Of a stretch of DNA of 64,000 nt, positions 1 through 11,690 are shown one piece after another. Source of the DNA: Tubulanus polymorphus (lineage: Eukaryota > Nemertea > Palaeonemertea > Tubulaniformes > Tubulanidae); contig NC_134027.1 in NCBI RefSeq assembly GCF_964204645.1, positions 661,501 through 725,500 of the forward strand. The letters run 5' to 3'. Position 1 is the first letter of the stretch. Every line of letters begins with the position of its first letter. The translations under genes were made by a program, and so were the position numbers. The notes below the pieces were generated by a model that was not told the DNA's origin, searched no databases, and saw only the letters and a list, made by a program, of their open reading frames with translations.

Positions 1-51
1 TCTACCAAACCTAGAGCCATAATAACTATGTTTCAAATTCGAAACATTGAT

Positions 52-880
52 GCCAGGCCGCCCGGACCAGACCGGATGTTCAGTACCTGATGATGCCTGG
101 ACCGGACCGGACTGGATGTACAGTTCCCAGTGATGCCTGGACCGGACCAGACTGGATGTTCAGTACCCAGTGATGCCTGGACCGGACCGGACTGGATGTA
201 CAGTTCCCAGTGATGCCTTGGCCGGACCGGACTGGATGTACAGTTCCCAGTGATGCCTGGACCGGACCGGACTGGATGTTCAGCACCCAGTGATGCCTTG
301 GCCGGACCGGACTGGATGTACAGTTCCCAGTGATGCCTGGACCGGACCGGACTGGATGTACAGTTCCCAGTGATGCCTGGACCGGACCGGACTGGATGTT
401 CAGTACCCGGTGATGCCTGGACCGGACCAGATGTTCAGTACCCGGTGATGCCTGGACCGGACCGGACTGGATGTTCAGTACCCAGTGATGCCTGGAATGG
501 ACTGGTGCTCAAAGCTGCTGGACCGGACCAGATGTTCAGTACCCGGTGATGCCTGGACAGGACCAGACTGGATGTACAGTTCCCAGTGATGCCTGGACCG
601 GACCGGACTGGATGTACAGTTCCCAGTGATGCCTGGACCGGACCAGACTGGATGTTCAGTACCAGGTGATGCCTGGACGGGACCAGATGTTCAGTACCCT
701 GTGATGCCTGGACCCAACCGTAGCTTGAGGCCGCCCGGACCGGACAAGATGTTCAGTAACCGGTGATGCCTGGACTGGACCGGTGCTCGGAGGTGACCGC
801 ACCGGACTGGATGTACAGTTCCCGGTGATGCCTGGACCGGACCGGTGCTCGGAGTAGCCCGGACCGAACCCGAGTTCCTG
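52..880. repeat. 40-bp satellite, left arm
   Basis: About 20 tandem 40-bp units with the core cagtgatgcctggaccggac. Units vary mainly in ccag/ccgg and tacagt/ttcagt. Open frames on both strands here are satellite read-through. The array abuts the 3' end of the left gene copy. Confidence 0.95.
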
Positions 881-885
881 TGCGA

Positions 886-1002
886 TATCTGGGAAATACC
901 ATTCGGACAGTGAACCAGCTGAACCATTGATTGACTGGTGACTGACCGGCACTAGAGAACCAGCGATCCTCCTCAGAGAATGGAGTTGGGAAACCAACCT
1001 TG
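886..1002 (-). other. Unique segment kept only in the left arm
   Basis: About 50 bp of non-repeated sequence downstream of left exon 7 are missing from the right arm, where the satellite starts directly at about 26,203. The satellite has evidently expanded into, or replaced, unique sequence in the right arm. Confidence 0.6.
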
Positions 1003-1031
1003 CTAGTACAGCTGGCGACCGCTGTTACTTT
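1003..1031 (-). CDS. Left terminal exon 7
   Basis: Acceptor gtctctatttcag. With the phase-1 base of exon 6 it reads K-SNSGRQLY followed by TAG. It is the same in the right arm. The other frame across this acceptor is open too, but does not fit the phase of exon 6. Confidence 0.45.
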
Positions 1032-1751
1032 CTGAAATAGAGACATCAATCGGTACATCGACAGAAACTGTACTTTCTGTTTCTGGGACTTCTCGGCCCG
1101 AACCCATAGATCTTCCGACCACAATCCGCAAGTCCAGGAAGGATTAACTCATATAACGCCCGATGTAGCCAAACAGGATGAACACAGAACGTAATCAGGG
1201 CCCGAACAGATGACCGCATCCCTCACGATGACGACGCTGGACTTTAGCAGGGAGCGGCATTATCGCATTCAAAATACAACAATTAAATATTCGGTTTAAA
1301 TATAACAGATATTTTAACGTTATAACTTACATAATATTATAACATACACGCAATTCAAGAAAGATGCACTGATTTGATTTGATTCAAACAAAAATAAAAT
1401 TCACGAGGGAACAAAAACAGAACAAACTCACTGCATAGAGAGTACAAGTGTCTCTTAAATTCCTAAATCCCTTAGAGACAAAATCAAACACCTTCTTATA
1501 AAAAACGCCAAGAAAAAGGATGGCTAAATGCAATACAGCAGAGCCGGGTCGTATAGAAAAACCGCTGGCGATCATTCAATCCAAATTGGCAAAAAACATA
1601 GGAAAGGGTCCGGTACTCGATGGAAATATGATATTGTATTTTGTCTCACACCTGACGTCACGGAGTTATGAAAACTAGTCACAACTTTAACCGTTTTAAC
1701 GCCATACAAAAAATTGAATGCGTTGAAATTGTATTTGAAGACTGAACTTAC

Positions 1752-1821
1752 TTCTTGCTTGCAAGTCGGGAGGCGTCTCCGGCGGGAGGGGTGCGCTGCT
1801 GCTGCTGCTGCTGTTTGACAA
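1752..1821 (-). CDS. Left exon 6
   Basis: Acceptor tatttatag, 70 nt, donor gtaagt. It encodes a short Ser run followed by APLPPETPPDLQAR and ends in phase 1. Only about two substitutions separate it from the right copy, unlike exon 5. Confidence 0.55.
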
Positions 1822-2031
1822 CTATAAATAGAAATAATATATAAATCAATGCAACAGAAAATGAACACAACAGGTACTGATTACACGGTAGTTCAGTAGA
1901 ATGAAGGGGTCTGGGTACAAAAACGTGTATTCTAAGATTATCAGTATATATTTTCTTGAGGAATTTCATAAAAATGGTTACATTAGGAGGGAAGTGAGGC
2001 ATGTGAGATTGAGGGCGTCACTGATACTTAC

Positions 2032-2070
2032 ATTTAGAGATGGAGAATGCGCAAGGCGACCGATATGACC
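2032..2070 (-). CDS. Left exon 5, hyperdivergent 39-nt microexon
   Basis: Acceptor tttcatttctag and donor gtaagtatcag match the right copy. The 39 nt encode GHIGRLAHSPSLN, against RQFASEAGSPSLN on the right. Twenty of 39 bases differ, including synonymous third positions in SPSLN. The 30 bp upstream differ at one base, and about 100 bp downstream match. Confidence 0.65.
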
Positions 2071-3984
2071 CTAGAAATGAAAATAAAAAAAATACATTAG
2101 TCAAATTCATTAACGGTTGAATTTTTAAACATTTTCATTATGACGTTCATTAGTTCAAGGTGCTGGTTTTTTAGACAATTTCAATAAGAGAAAAGTATTC
2201 AGGTATAGCTAGCACTATATCAGGAACGTAGCTTGAAGCGGTTCAGGGGGGTTCGAAAATTCAGTTCCTTACAAAGAAAAATTAAAAACAGAAATGTTAA
2301 ACTTACAAATATTAAAATTTGTTCATTCAATCAAAACCTTGTTAATCAATCTCCCAGAGGCAATTTATCTGGGCACGTTTTCAAAATTTGTTTTGGTTAG
2401 GAGACCCCGTTCTGGTCCAGTCAAACGCTACGGACCTGTCTATGGCAATAGCTAATCAACATTGATATAATTATCACCGGTCGCTGTGGTCAATACACCG
2501 TGCATTGTTAAACTTGATAGGCGTTCATTTCCTGTATATGAGGGCGCTGCTGGTTACCTCGCTTCAGTATTAGGGAATAGATGGAGCCACTTGTCGAATC
2601 ATACTCGATTTATAAAGCTAACTCCACTGTATAGATGGCGCCACTCACCATGATTTCCACGGAAACTAGAATATATACTTAGTAAGCAGAATATGAGTGG
2701 GAAGGGTTTCAAGCGTAATATCAAAATATTGATTTGATCGGTTTAAAAATCTCCAAAACGCTTTCATTTCACAACAAAGTTAAACATCCGTTTTCTAACT
2801 TTACTTTATCACACGCCAAACAATGGGATACCCGCAGTTTTACTGTGGCAATCGAGGATTCCACTTATGGCATGCGATGATCCACCAGGTGTCGCTAGTA
2901 AATAGTTGGTCGTCTGCGTTCGATTTTCTTGTACATTTCAATTAAATCTGAATGAATTGTTCTCTTAAATGAATCAATTATTAATGAAAACTAAACCGAT
3001 ATCAGAGTAGAAGAATGAAAGTATTTCTTCTTCAAACCAGTTCAAAGTTCATTGAAAATGAACTAATTTTGACAACGAACGACCTACTACTCGTTGCGCC
3101 ATCTGGTGGAATAGCTGGTTTTGCGGGTATCCCATATATCAAATATCACACTTATGGCGCCATCTAACGGTAAAAGTAATACGCACAGGTTTTTAAACAC
3201 GGAGGATATTAATATAAGGTGACGAACACCTTTTAAACATTGGAACTAGGAAATACAACAGATTGATATCATACATTGACACGCGAGACCAAATACTCTT
3301 ATACAACAGACCCTTAACTCAAAAAGTCAATATGAAAAATAACAATTTCATTACATTTATCACAAATCTATTGATTCACAGCAGGTTCATATTTGCTGTG
3401 TTTTGATCTCATGGTTGTTGATCCAATTACAAGACCGATATCAATGTATGGTATATCAATATATTCTATCAAATAAAAATATTAATGTATTATTAAAATA
3501 TTAACGGTATAACTAGGGGTGCAGGGACCCACTTTGGAAGTGGTCTGAAATGCTCGACGATCTGACATTTTCAAATTTAACTCCCCCTGGTTTAAAAGGA
3601 ACCAAAGACATTGAAACTCACTACACATATACAGAACATGTCATGAGATTATTTATAACTTTATTTATAACTAGAGCAAAAACCTGCTCTATACTGATAT
3701 ATATTAAACTCTGATTTCAATGTAATATAACAACAACAGAATTGATCCTAAAGCGCTGATTTTGCCGGGGAAAAAAATGGTCATACAAGTCCGCCATCTT
3801 AATTCCAATTGTGCCAATATTTTGAGTTTGAGTAGTTTGAGTATATAAACCAATTATCAACACGATAAATCAAAAACTAGCCGAGACAACTGGACGCAAA
3901 GTGAACGCAATAACTATAGTCCCGAGTGAGATAAAAAATAAATTAGTTTGAACTTAAAATTCAAGATCAATGTTTAATGTCTTA

Positions 3985-4011
3985 GTCCACGTGCTGTATC
4001 GGTGATATGTT
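3985..4011 (-). CDS. Left exon 4, 27-nt microexon with broken donor
   Basis: Acceptor ttatctttacag, 27 nt encoding NISPIQHVD. The donor reads taagac instead of gtaagac (one G deleted). The first two codons differ from the right copy (DL). Flanking intron sequence is almost the same in both arms. Confidence 0.55.
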
Positions 4012-4227
4012 CTGTAAAGATAAAATAAAACAAAATATTAGATGGATATTCATGAATGCATGTATCACTGATTCGGGTTTTCAATAAAAACTGATTAACG
4101 AATGATAAGTTAATTTTGCAGCAAATTCTCCAAGATTAGAACAAAACCAGTAGTTATATAGTAGAGGCTTTTGGGTCATGAAGCAAATTAAGTAGTAAAT
4201 ATAACACTTAATTTAAATGACAACTGT

Positions 4228-7200
4228 AAGGGTGTATGCGACAAATAAGGAAAATACAGTTAATTTCCCTGTTTTCGGCTTAAATTTGAAGTAGATGAAA
4301 ACCTGTTTTCTTTGAATTGAAGCCACGGGAACCACTTAACCTCATTTTCAAGCCGGCTTAGAATTGGCGATGTTGGGTTATTATGTCATTGATTTGCACA
4401 AAACGGACACCAGTATAATCAAATTCCCATCCTCGATGGCAAGCGTTTCCAAAAACCCAGCAACAGTGAGTTCCGGGAACTCATTTTGACATGGAATGTC
4501 GGAATCCAAGCCTTCGATAATTTCCCATCTCCACCGTGACCCGATAGACTCAATTACTCAAATAATTTGCGGACCTCCCATTTTGACACGACATTAAGAA
4601 TTCAAAACCCGCCAAGGAATCGACCACGAAATTCAATTAATTCAATTTTTAATACATGAATAAAAGTTAACCGGTAGGAAATTATACGGAACAATTATCA
4701 TCTTACCCACGTACGTGTATATATATACCCAGCATTATAGATATTATTGAAGTTTTCAGTTAAACAAGCCATAATAGAATTTAGGTGACATGAACTACTA
4801 CCAAAAAATAAGCTTTTCATCTTATTCCTAAAGGAACTGGTTCAACACAAATCAGTTATCTATTTTGTTACTAGCATGCAAAGCAAAACATTCAAATGTT
4901 CAAAAACATTTAAATTTTTGATATATTCTAAATGTATTGTTTGCTTTTATTTCTATTAACGGAATTGATGAAAAAGTTGTTTAGCTGAATCGCAGTATCG
5001 TCTCGCAACTGGATCTTTTATGACACAGTGTATTATACTTTTTCCACTTTGGGGTTATTTTCTAAGTGATTCACAATACGCGAGCGGATAGTGATGGTGA
5101 TTGAATACTGATTAAAGATAAAATGTCAGCTCTTTAATCTGTATTAGTGTATATGCCCATATAATAGCTAGAAAGGACATATGCAGCAAATAATCACGAA
5201 TCTGAGGATGTTCAATGTATACACTGACTTTTAAGTGTTCTTAATATCCAGCAGTGATGTATAGTGTGTGTATTATTGAAGTCCGTGTCCATGTGCAATA
5301 GGTATTATCGAGTAGACGGAATGGCCTGGTCGCTTTCGGTCTATGTGGCTTTATGTTGTAATGTTACGGAATTATAAATAAAATGCTCTAGTATAGGCCT
5401 ACAAAGAAAGTCTTTATAGCGGTCAAATGCATGGTCTCGAAGAAAGAGTGAACCATGCGAAAGTTATTTACAAAATAATGTGAATTATCAGGCCATGGTA
5501 GTAGGCGGCATTGCAACTGATTCGAAATAGTCGTGTCATCATTAAGAAATATCACATTTAGATTAATAGTTTTAGCCGGTGCTCGTGGTAATTCTGATGC
5601 GAGAATGGTGTGATAAGATTAAACCAAATGATATTTTAATTTTCGTGTAGTGATAACAATTGGTCGTTTGATTCAGTTGTTCATTTTCTTGAAAATAGAA
5701 ACCCTTATAGAACTCAGATGGAAAATCTACTATGTTAATCCACTAGTTTAAGCAAGTTTCGTTTTATCTAAATAATATATTAATATATTTAGTGTAGTTT
5801 CGATCACAATGAGTTAAATTAGATATGATTATCATTGTTATGAGAATGAGGCAAATTAGGTTGGACTTATGATCGGACGTTCCGGTTTCATACAACAAAA
5901 CAAATAGAATGGATATTCTATATCATGAAAATATATCAAATATGTGAAACAGTTCGCATTGACACGATGCAGTGATATTAATGAGCTATTTGTTCTATTG
6001 ACGTTGACCATGAACATGAATAAAGGTACTTAAGTACCAGCAGAACAGTTTTTAGTCTTTGAACAGTCTAACTTAACTAAATGATATTTTCATTTAGGTA
6101 TCTGCTTACAGCGTTCTATTTTCTTGTTTTGAATAATTTTTTGTTTCATATTGGTAGCGACGTATTGGTTTGATGTCTGCTCGGGAATTCTATTACTGAC
6201 GAAATAGAATTACCTCCAGTTGAAGAATCAACTTATAGTATTTGAAAAAAAAGATTTTAACGCCTGATTCATAAGTCCTCATTCAATATCTTCTGATATC
6301 TGTCTCATAATCGGGTAAAGCATTTAGTATAGGAGCAAACCTCACGGGTTTCAAAGTCCTGAAATAGGCTTTTGAGATCGGAATCGCTGTCGCCATCTTG
6401 TTATCATTTTAATACCGTCAACATTATTTAGAGCTTATGTTCATCTCTTATTTATTTGGCGTGTCCCTACAAACCCACCACAACTGCCGGGACTGAATTA
6501 CGGGCTCAGAATTTGAAGTCAAAATTCGGGGTAACGAATATTCTATGTATGGATTATCGCAGATTCACTGAAATTTCAGTTTATATAAAATATCCAGTTA
6601 AGAAATTCCAGTTCAGTAAATAATTCCATTCAACCTGCACCAGCAAGCAACGATCTGGGGCTTTTAGTGTCGGCATTATATAGGCCTACATTGACATTCT
6701 GAAATAACTGAGCCATATTGACTGCATATTTTCTGCTCTCGTTTTCAACGAATAAATAGTCAGAAAGTTACTATTAACACATGACACTAGGCACGCTATG
6801 GTTAACATAATATTGAATTCGACCAGTCTACTGCGACACAGATTAAAGGTATCAGTAATGAAGACTAGTTATGAAAAATAGGGTCCGAGTGCTGACACCT
6901 ACACCCTAAATTCTAGTAAAGAAATTATTTTTTCATGTGGTCCAACCAGTATTTGATAAATCTATGCCAATGAACCTACAGAAAGATAGATCGCATAGGA
7001 AACAGTTTAGGTGATGGTCTCACTGTATAACCTATAGGGTTGCTAATGTTCACCTATTGATGACGATCGTTCAGCCGCTCTCAAGAGCTCTCAAGAATAC
7101 TTAGTTCTAATCCATCCCAAAATGAATTGGGCCATTTCTATTGAAGCCTTTTACCTTATACAAAAACAAGAGGATATCGCCATAGTTGCACCATGGGCTC

Positions 7201-9220
7201 GCTATAACAAAAACAACTGAGGAGGTCAATAGTCAACAGGATCTAATATTCGGTACTCTGCTATGCACTTAAAATGGACCTACGAAAATCCGAATACATC
7301 TCTACATTTCGTTTCATGTCTTGCGAGAAAATAGGAAAACCACACTATCAAAAAACGATGATGTCTTAAATGTGCAATGAACACCTTTAGGCAAATACTG
7401 ACCTTCAAATTCAAACATTGTATTTATAGATTAATAATACAACATACGATATACATCAATACACATAATTTAGTTATCGGGCCCATTGCAGGTCTACGCA
7501 ATCTGATATTATTTGAATATGTATTTATAAAGGAAGATGACGCGTTAACACGGTTGTTGATTGATAAGCGTGAGTCTATCTGGGTAACGGGTAATAATCC
7601 GCCACATAAACATCTAGCACTTCCAAATTTAATTTCATAACATGTTAATCGATGATTCTCATCTTGATTAAGAAAAACATATATCGATGTTACTATTTCT
7701 ACGGAGCACTAGATGATTGACGGTTATCCCTTCAAAGTGTACTATGAACGCCAGCGAAGCGCACGAATCATTTTAAGGATTGATAACTTGATATTTTGAT
7801 TCGAGGAGTACGAGTTGTTGATTAGATTCGAACCTCAGCCCATAGAGCAAAGACCATTGGCTAATTAAGGTCACGTGAAAATGGATAATTTATATTTAAC
7901 ATTAATTCAATGATTCTACATACATATATTCCTCAACACCTTTGTGAAAAAAATTATCCACGGGTTTCTAAAATATTGCATTTTTCCACTATTTGACAAT
8001 CTCTGCAGTATGCAATCCTTACTTCGAATTAAATACTACGATCAGAATTACAATTTCATAACCTTGTTTATCAACTCTAGGTGACAGTGACCAAATGATA
8101 ATTGAGAATAATAAAGAATATTGTTTCTGAAGTATACTTCAGAAACAATATTGCTTGGGGTATGTTTTCGATTGAATTCGATTAATTCGCCATATAAAAC
8201 AAAAGCGATCAGACCATTTTAGTACCCCGATAATACGGATTTAGGCACGGGTATTTGTGCGGGCATCATCATCTCCATATACACATGATAAATTATTGCT
8301 GGAGATTTATAATAAAAGTCAAAGCACTGATGCAGCATTGTAGTAAAGATTGACTGTTTATTTCCTGACGCCCGTTATTGCCTATAGGCCTACACAAGAA
8401 TGGAGATCAGATGAAATGAAGTCCTGTCATTCAACCAAACGGATATTCAATTAATTTCGTTAATAAAGAAGCAAACAAAACTAAAGAAATAAAATCATTT
8501 CTTTGACAGAATTTGAACTTGGACCTTGAATGCTTTGTTTTGCACACACCCAGCTACTAACAAAATAAACAACAGTCTGTATTGCCTATTGATTCATTGC
8601 GCATGTAGTGACGTCATTGTAGTGTATAATACTATTTCTCGTGGTTTTTATTGGGAGGTTGGAAAATAAATGCGCTTACACTCTGCAAATATGTTTTATA
8701 CTCTAGTCTATCAAGCATCAGAATTTGATAAAGTAACTTATCTATAATAATTGTGACTTTCATAATTACGGAACTTTGTTCCAGGTTTTGGAACCTAAAA
8801 TTTCGATTGTTATAATATGTTTAAAAAGATGTATAGTGTACAACCCACTGATTAATGAGGTTTCAATTTAGGTTTATATGCAGTGGACCTAATAATAGTA
8901 ATACAAAAGATAGAATAGTTTTTTTTGGAGTTTTTCTTTTGGATTCCGACATTCCATGTCAAAATGAGTTCCCGGAACTCACTGTTGCTGGGTTTTTGGA
9001 AACGCTTGCCATCGAGGATGGGAATTTGATTATACTGGTGTGCTTTTTGTGCAAATCAATGACATAATAACCCAACATCGCCAATTCTAAGCGGGCTTGA
9101 AAATGAGGTTAAGTGGTTCCCGTGGCTTCAATTCAAAGAAAACAGGTTTTCATCTACTTCAAATTTAAGCCGAAAACAGGGAAATTAACTGTATTTTCCT
9201 TATTTGTCGCATACATGCTT
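4228..9220. mobile_element. 5 kb non-autonomous long-TIR DNA transposon
   Basis: Ends are inverted repeats of about 282 bp (4,228-4,509 and 8,939-9,220) starting near TGTATGCGACAAATAAGG, with few mismatches. The target ctgt(a) is duplicated at 4,224-4,227 and 9,221-9,224. The right arm has the uninterrupted site at about 22,890. No transposase-like frame is visible inside; the largest frame (7,377-7,640, 87 codons) has no recognisable feature. The interior is AT-rich and otherwise featureless apart from a 36-bp palindrome. Superfamily not assigned. Confidence 0.9.
8117..8152. repeat. Perfect 36-bp palindrome inside the transposon
   Basis: An 18-bp sequence starting aatattgtttctgaagta is followed immediately by its exact reverse complement, with no loop. 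Confidence 0.9.
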
Positions 9221-9376
9221 CTGTAGAGATAGCATCATTAATATATGACTTCTACGATGATGACACTTAATCGAATTTGAATTTATTCCTAATTAGCATA
9301 ATTTATGCAAAACAGCTACTGCCCTCTATTTTCAAATTACAAATTGAAATAAGCGTGATTTATAAGAAAATAGTTT

Positions 9377-9420
9377 GGCGTAGTAGGCAGCGAACCGCTG
9401 GGCGGCGTTGACGGCAAAAA
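9377..9420 (-). CDS. Left exon 3, donor deleted
   Basis: Acceptor attttcag, then an open stretch starting FLPSTPPSG. The right copy has gtaagt directly after ACGCCG; here about 9 bp covering the donor are gone and the sequence runs straight into intron sequence. There is a 3n length change and several substitutions relative to right exon 3. Confidence 0.55.
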
Positions 9421-9979
9421 CTGAAAATACAATCAAAGACAATGTTAAAAACCTGATCTGATTTGTATAGTGTAAGTAAATGGTTTTGGGGTTCGGACCG
9501 TCTGCCCACACGAGAACACCCGACCCTCGTGCTACTGCTGCATTTGACTGCTCGGTGCGTCTGAGGAGCCTTGATGGACAGAACACACCATTGATGGAAT
9601 AATGGTTAATCAGTCTAACCTCGTTAAAACTCTGTAAATGTGAGTTAAACTCATTGAAATTCCCTTATGTTTACCATGAGGTAACATTGAACTGGTTTTC
9701 CAGTTTTTCTCCACTCGTCTATAACGGGCTATCAATCAATATGGTCGAATGTGCAGAATGTTCCAGCTGATAAAAACTGGGTTCCAAAATAATCAGCCCT
9801 TTGCATGTGATGATGCGAACGATCAGGCTGGGTGCACCCTGGTATAGATTTGACGATGCAGTAATGTATGACGGACATTACCTGTCAGTAGCAGAAGCAG
9901 GGTTTAATATTCTATATATATAAATTTCGGTTTCAAGCTCAAGAATGATGACTTCAAACAGGCGTTTACGATAACTTAC

Positions 9980-10063
9980 GTCAATCCCAGACATGGAAAT
10001 GTTAAAACGTTTTTGCTGTTGCTGCTGTTGTTGTTGTTGTTGTTGTTGTTTTTTTTCAGTTGT
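9980..10063 (-). CDS. Left exon 2, polyglutamine
   Basis: Acceptor cttttatag, 84 nt, donor gtaagt, phase 0-0. It encodes TTEKK, 12 Gln (CAA/CAG mixed), then KRFNISMSGID. It is a second copy of the tail of left exon 1. Compared with right exon 2 it differs in the ends and the Gln number, although both flanking introns are almost identical between arms. Confidence 0.6.
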
Positions 10064-10236
10064 CTATAAAAGAGAAAACATATTCATACAATGACAAGAA
10101 ATAGGACGGACGCGAAATCAGAGTTTATCTAACAGTTTATCTCCAGGATGGATGTGGCTGTGAAATCAGACAGTTTATCTCTAGGACGGACACGCCTGTT
10201 AAATGTTGCCACTGGTTACCTCGAACACAAACTTAC

Positions 10237-10356
10237 GTCGATCCCAGACATTGAAATATCAAAGCGTTGTTGTTGTTGTTTTTCAGTTCTGTTATTATAG
10301 GGGCTCAATGTTGAGGGCCCCACGCCCCGAGTTTTTTTCATTGCTTTTGGCATTAT
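10237..10356 (-). CDS. Left exon 1, fused with a polyQ exon
   Basis: Acceptor ttgtttttctag, then ATA and ATG, 120 nt open, and donor gtaagt after a phase-0 codon. The encoded start is MPKAMKKTRGVGPS and the end is QQQQRFDISMSGID. It unites in one exon what the right arm splits between 20,815-20,880 and 22,038-22,130. The junction is exact at codon level (AAC AGA here, AAA|AGA there). The start is basic with no signal peptide, suggesting an intracellular protein. Confidence 0.6.
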
Positions 10357-10425
10357 CTAGAAAAACAAGTAAAAATATTAAATCATTTGAAAATATATCA
10401 GTCAGTCTTATTCTGGTTCAATGAA

Positions 10426-11690
10426 CTAATTCTCTATATGATGCATTTAGGGGTCCAGGGACACCACATCCACTAATTCTCTATATGATGCATGTAGGGG
10501 TCCAGGGACACCACATCCACTAATTCTCTATATGGTGCATGTAGGGGTCCAGGGACACCACATCCACTAATTCTCTATATGGTGCATGTAGGGGTCCAGG
10601 GACACCACATCCACTAATTCTCTATATGGTGCATGTAGGGGTCCAGGGACACCACATCCACTAATTCTCTATATGGTGCATGTAGGGGTCCAGGGACACC
10701 ACATCCACTAATTCTCTATATGATGCATGTAGGTGTCCAGGGACACCACATCCACTAATTCTCTATATGGTGCATGTAGGGGTCCAGGAACACCACATCC
10801 ACTAATTCTCTATATGATGCATGTAGGGGTCCAGGGACACCACATCCACTAATTCTCTATATGATGCATGTAGGGGTCCAGGGACACCACATCCACTAAT
10901 TCTCTATATGGTGCATGTAGGGGTCCAGGGACACCACATCCACTAATTCTCTATATGGTGCATGTAGGGGTCCAGGGACACCACATCCACTAATTCTCTA
11001 TATGATGCATGTAGGGGTCCAGGGACACCACATCCACTAATTCTCTATATGGTGCATGTAGGGGTCCAGGGACACCACATCCACTAATCCTCTATATGGT
11101 GCATGTAGGGGTCCAGGGACACCACATCCACTAATTCTCTATATGATGCATGTAGGGGTCCAGGGACACCACATCCACTAATTCTCTATATGGTGCATGT
11201 AGGGGTCCAGGGACACCACATCCATAAATTCTCTATATGGTGCATGTAGGGGTCCAGGGACACCACATCCACTAATTCTCTATATGGTGCATGTAGGGGT
11301 CCAGGGACACCACATCCACTAATTCTCTGTATGGTGCATGTAGGGGTCCAGGGACACCACATCCACTAATTCTCTATATGGTGCATGTAGGGGTCCAGGG
11401 ACACCACATCCACTAATTCTCTATATGATGCATGTAGGGGACCAGGAACACCACATCCACTAATTCTCTATATGATGCATGTAGGGGTCCAGGGACACCA
11501 CATCCACTAATTCTCTATATGGTGCATGTAGGGGTCCAGGGACACCACATCCACTAATTCTCTATATGATGCATGTAGGGGTCCAGGGACACCACATCCA
11601 CTAATTCTCTATATGATGCATGTAGGGGTCCAGGGACACCACATCCACTAATTCTCTATATGGTGCATGTAGGGGTCCAGGGACACCACA
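10426..11690. repeat. 47-bp satellite, left inner end
   Basis: About 27 nearly identical 47-bp units with core gtgcatgtaggggtccaggg. They begin 70 bp upstream of left exon 1. The same satellite lies inverted at 20,505-20,746. Confidence 0.95.

Larger units (their letters stand above)
1003..10356 (-). pseudogene. Left copy of the microexon polyQ gene, splice-damaged
   Basis: Reverse-strand partner of the gene at 20,815-26,115. Its exons are at 10,237-10,356, 9,980-10,063, 9,377-9,420, 3,985-4,011, 2,032-2,070, 1,752-1,821 and 1,003-1,031. Reading phase is kept across the set. Exon 3 lost its donor to a deletion of about 9 bp, and the exon 4 donor lost one G. A 5 kb transposon sits in intron 3. 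Exons 3 and 4 correspond to phase 0-0 exons, so skipping both would still keep the frame; the copy could be a pseudogene or give a shorter protein. No known family was recognised. Confidence 0.6.
1..11690. repeat. Left arm of giant inverted repeat (palindrome)
   Basis: Reverse complement of 20,495-27,140. Position 1 pairs with about 27,139, so the arm may continue off the window. Long stretches outside exons match almost perfectly: the reverse-strand 63-codon frame at 1,384-1,575 is identical to that at 25,543-25,734, and 9,430-9,979 matches 22,131-22,680 with one or two differences. The arm is longer than its partner because of a 5 kb insertion at 4,228-9,220 and a longer satellite at its inner end. 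Confidence 0.95.

Noticed and set aside
1384-1868. Identical ORFs in both arms (MIASGFSIR and MFIFCCIDL frames)
   Set aside because: They lie in introns of the microexon gene and cross its exon 6 in the wrong frame.
9332-9586. ORF starting MFCPSRLLRRTEQ in both arms
   Set aside because: It runs through intron 2 and an acceptor; identity between arms reflects recent duplication, not coding constraint.
10426-11690. CRISPR-like regular repeats
   Set aside because: Head-to-tail satellite units without spacers, in an intron-containing genome; no cas-like genes.
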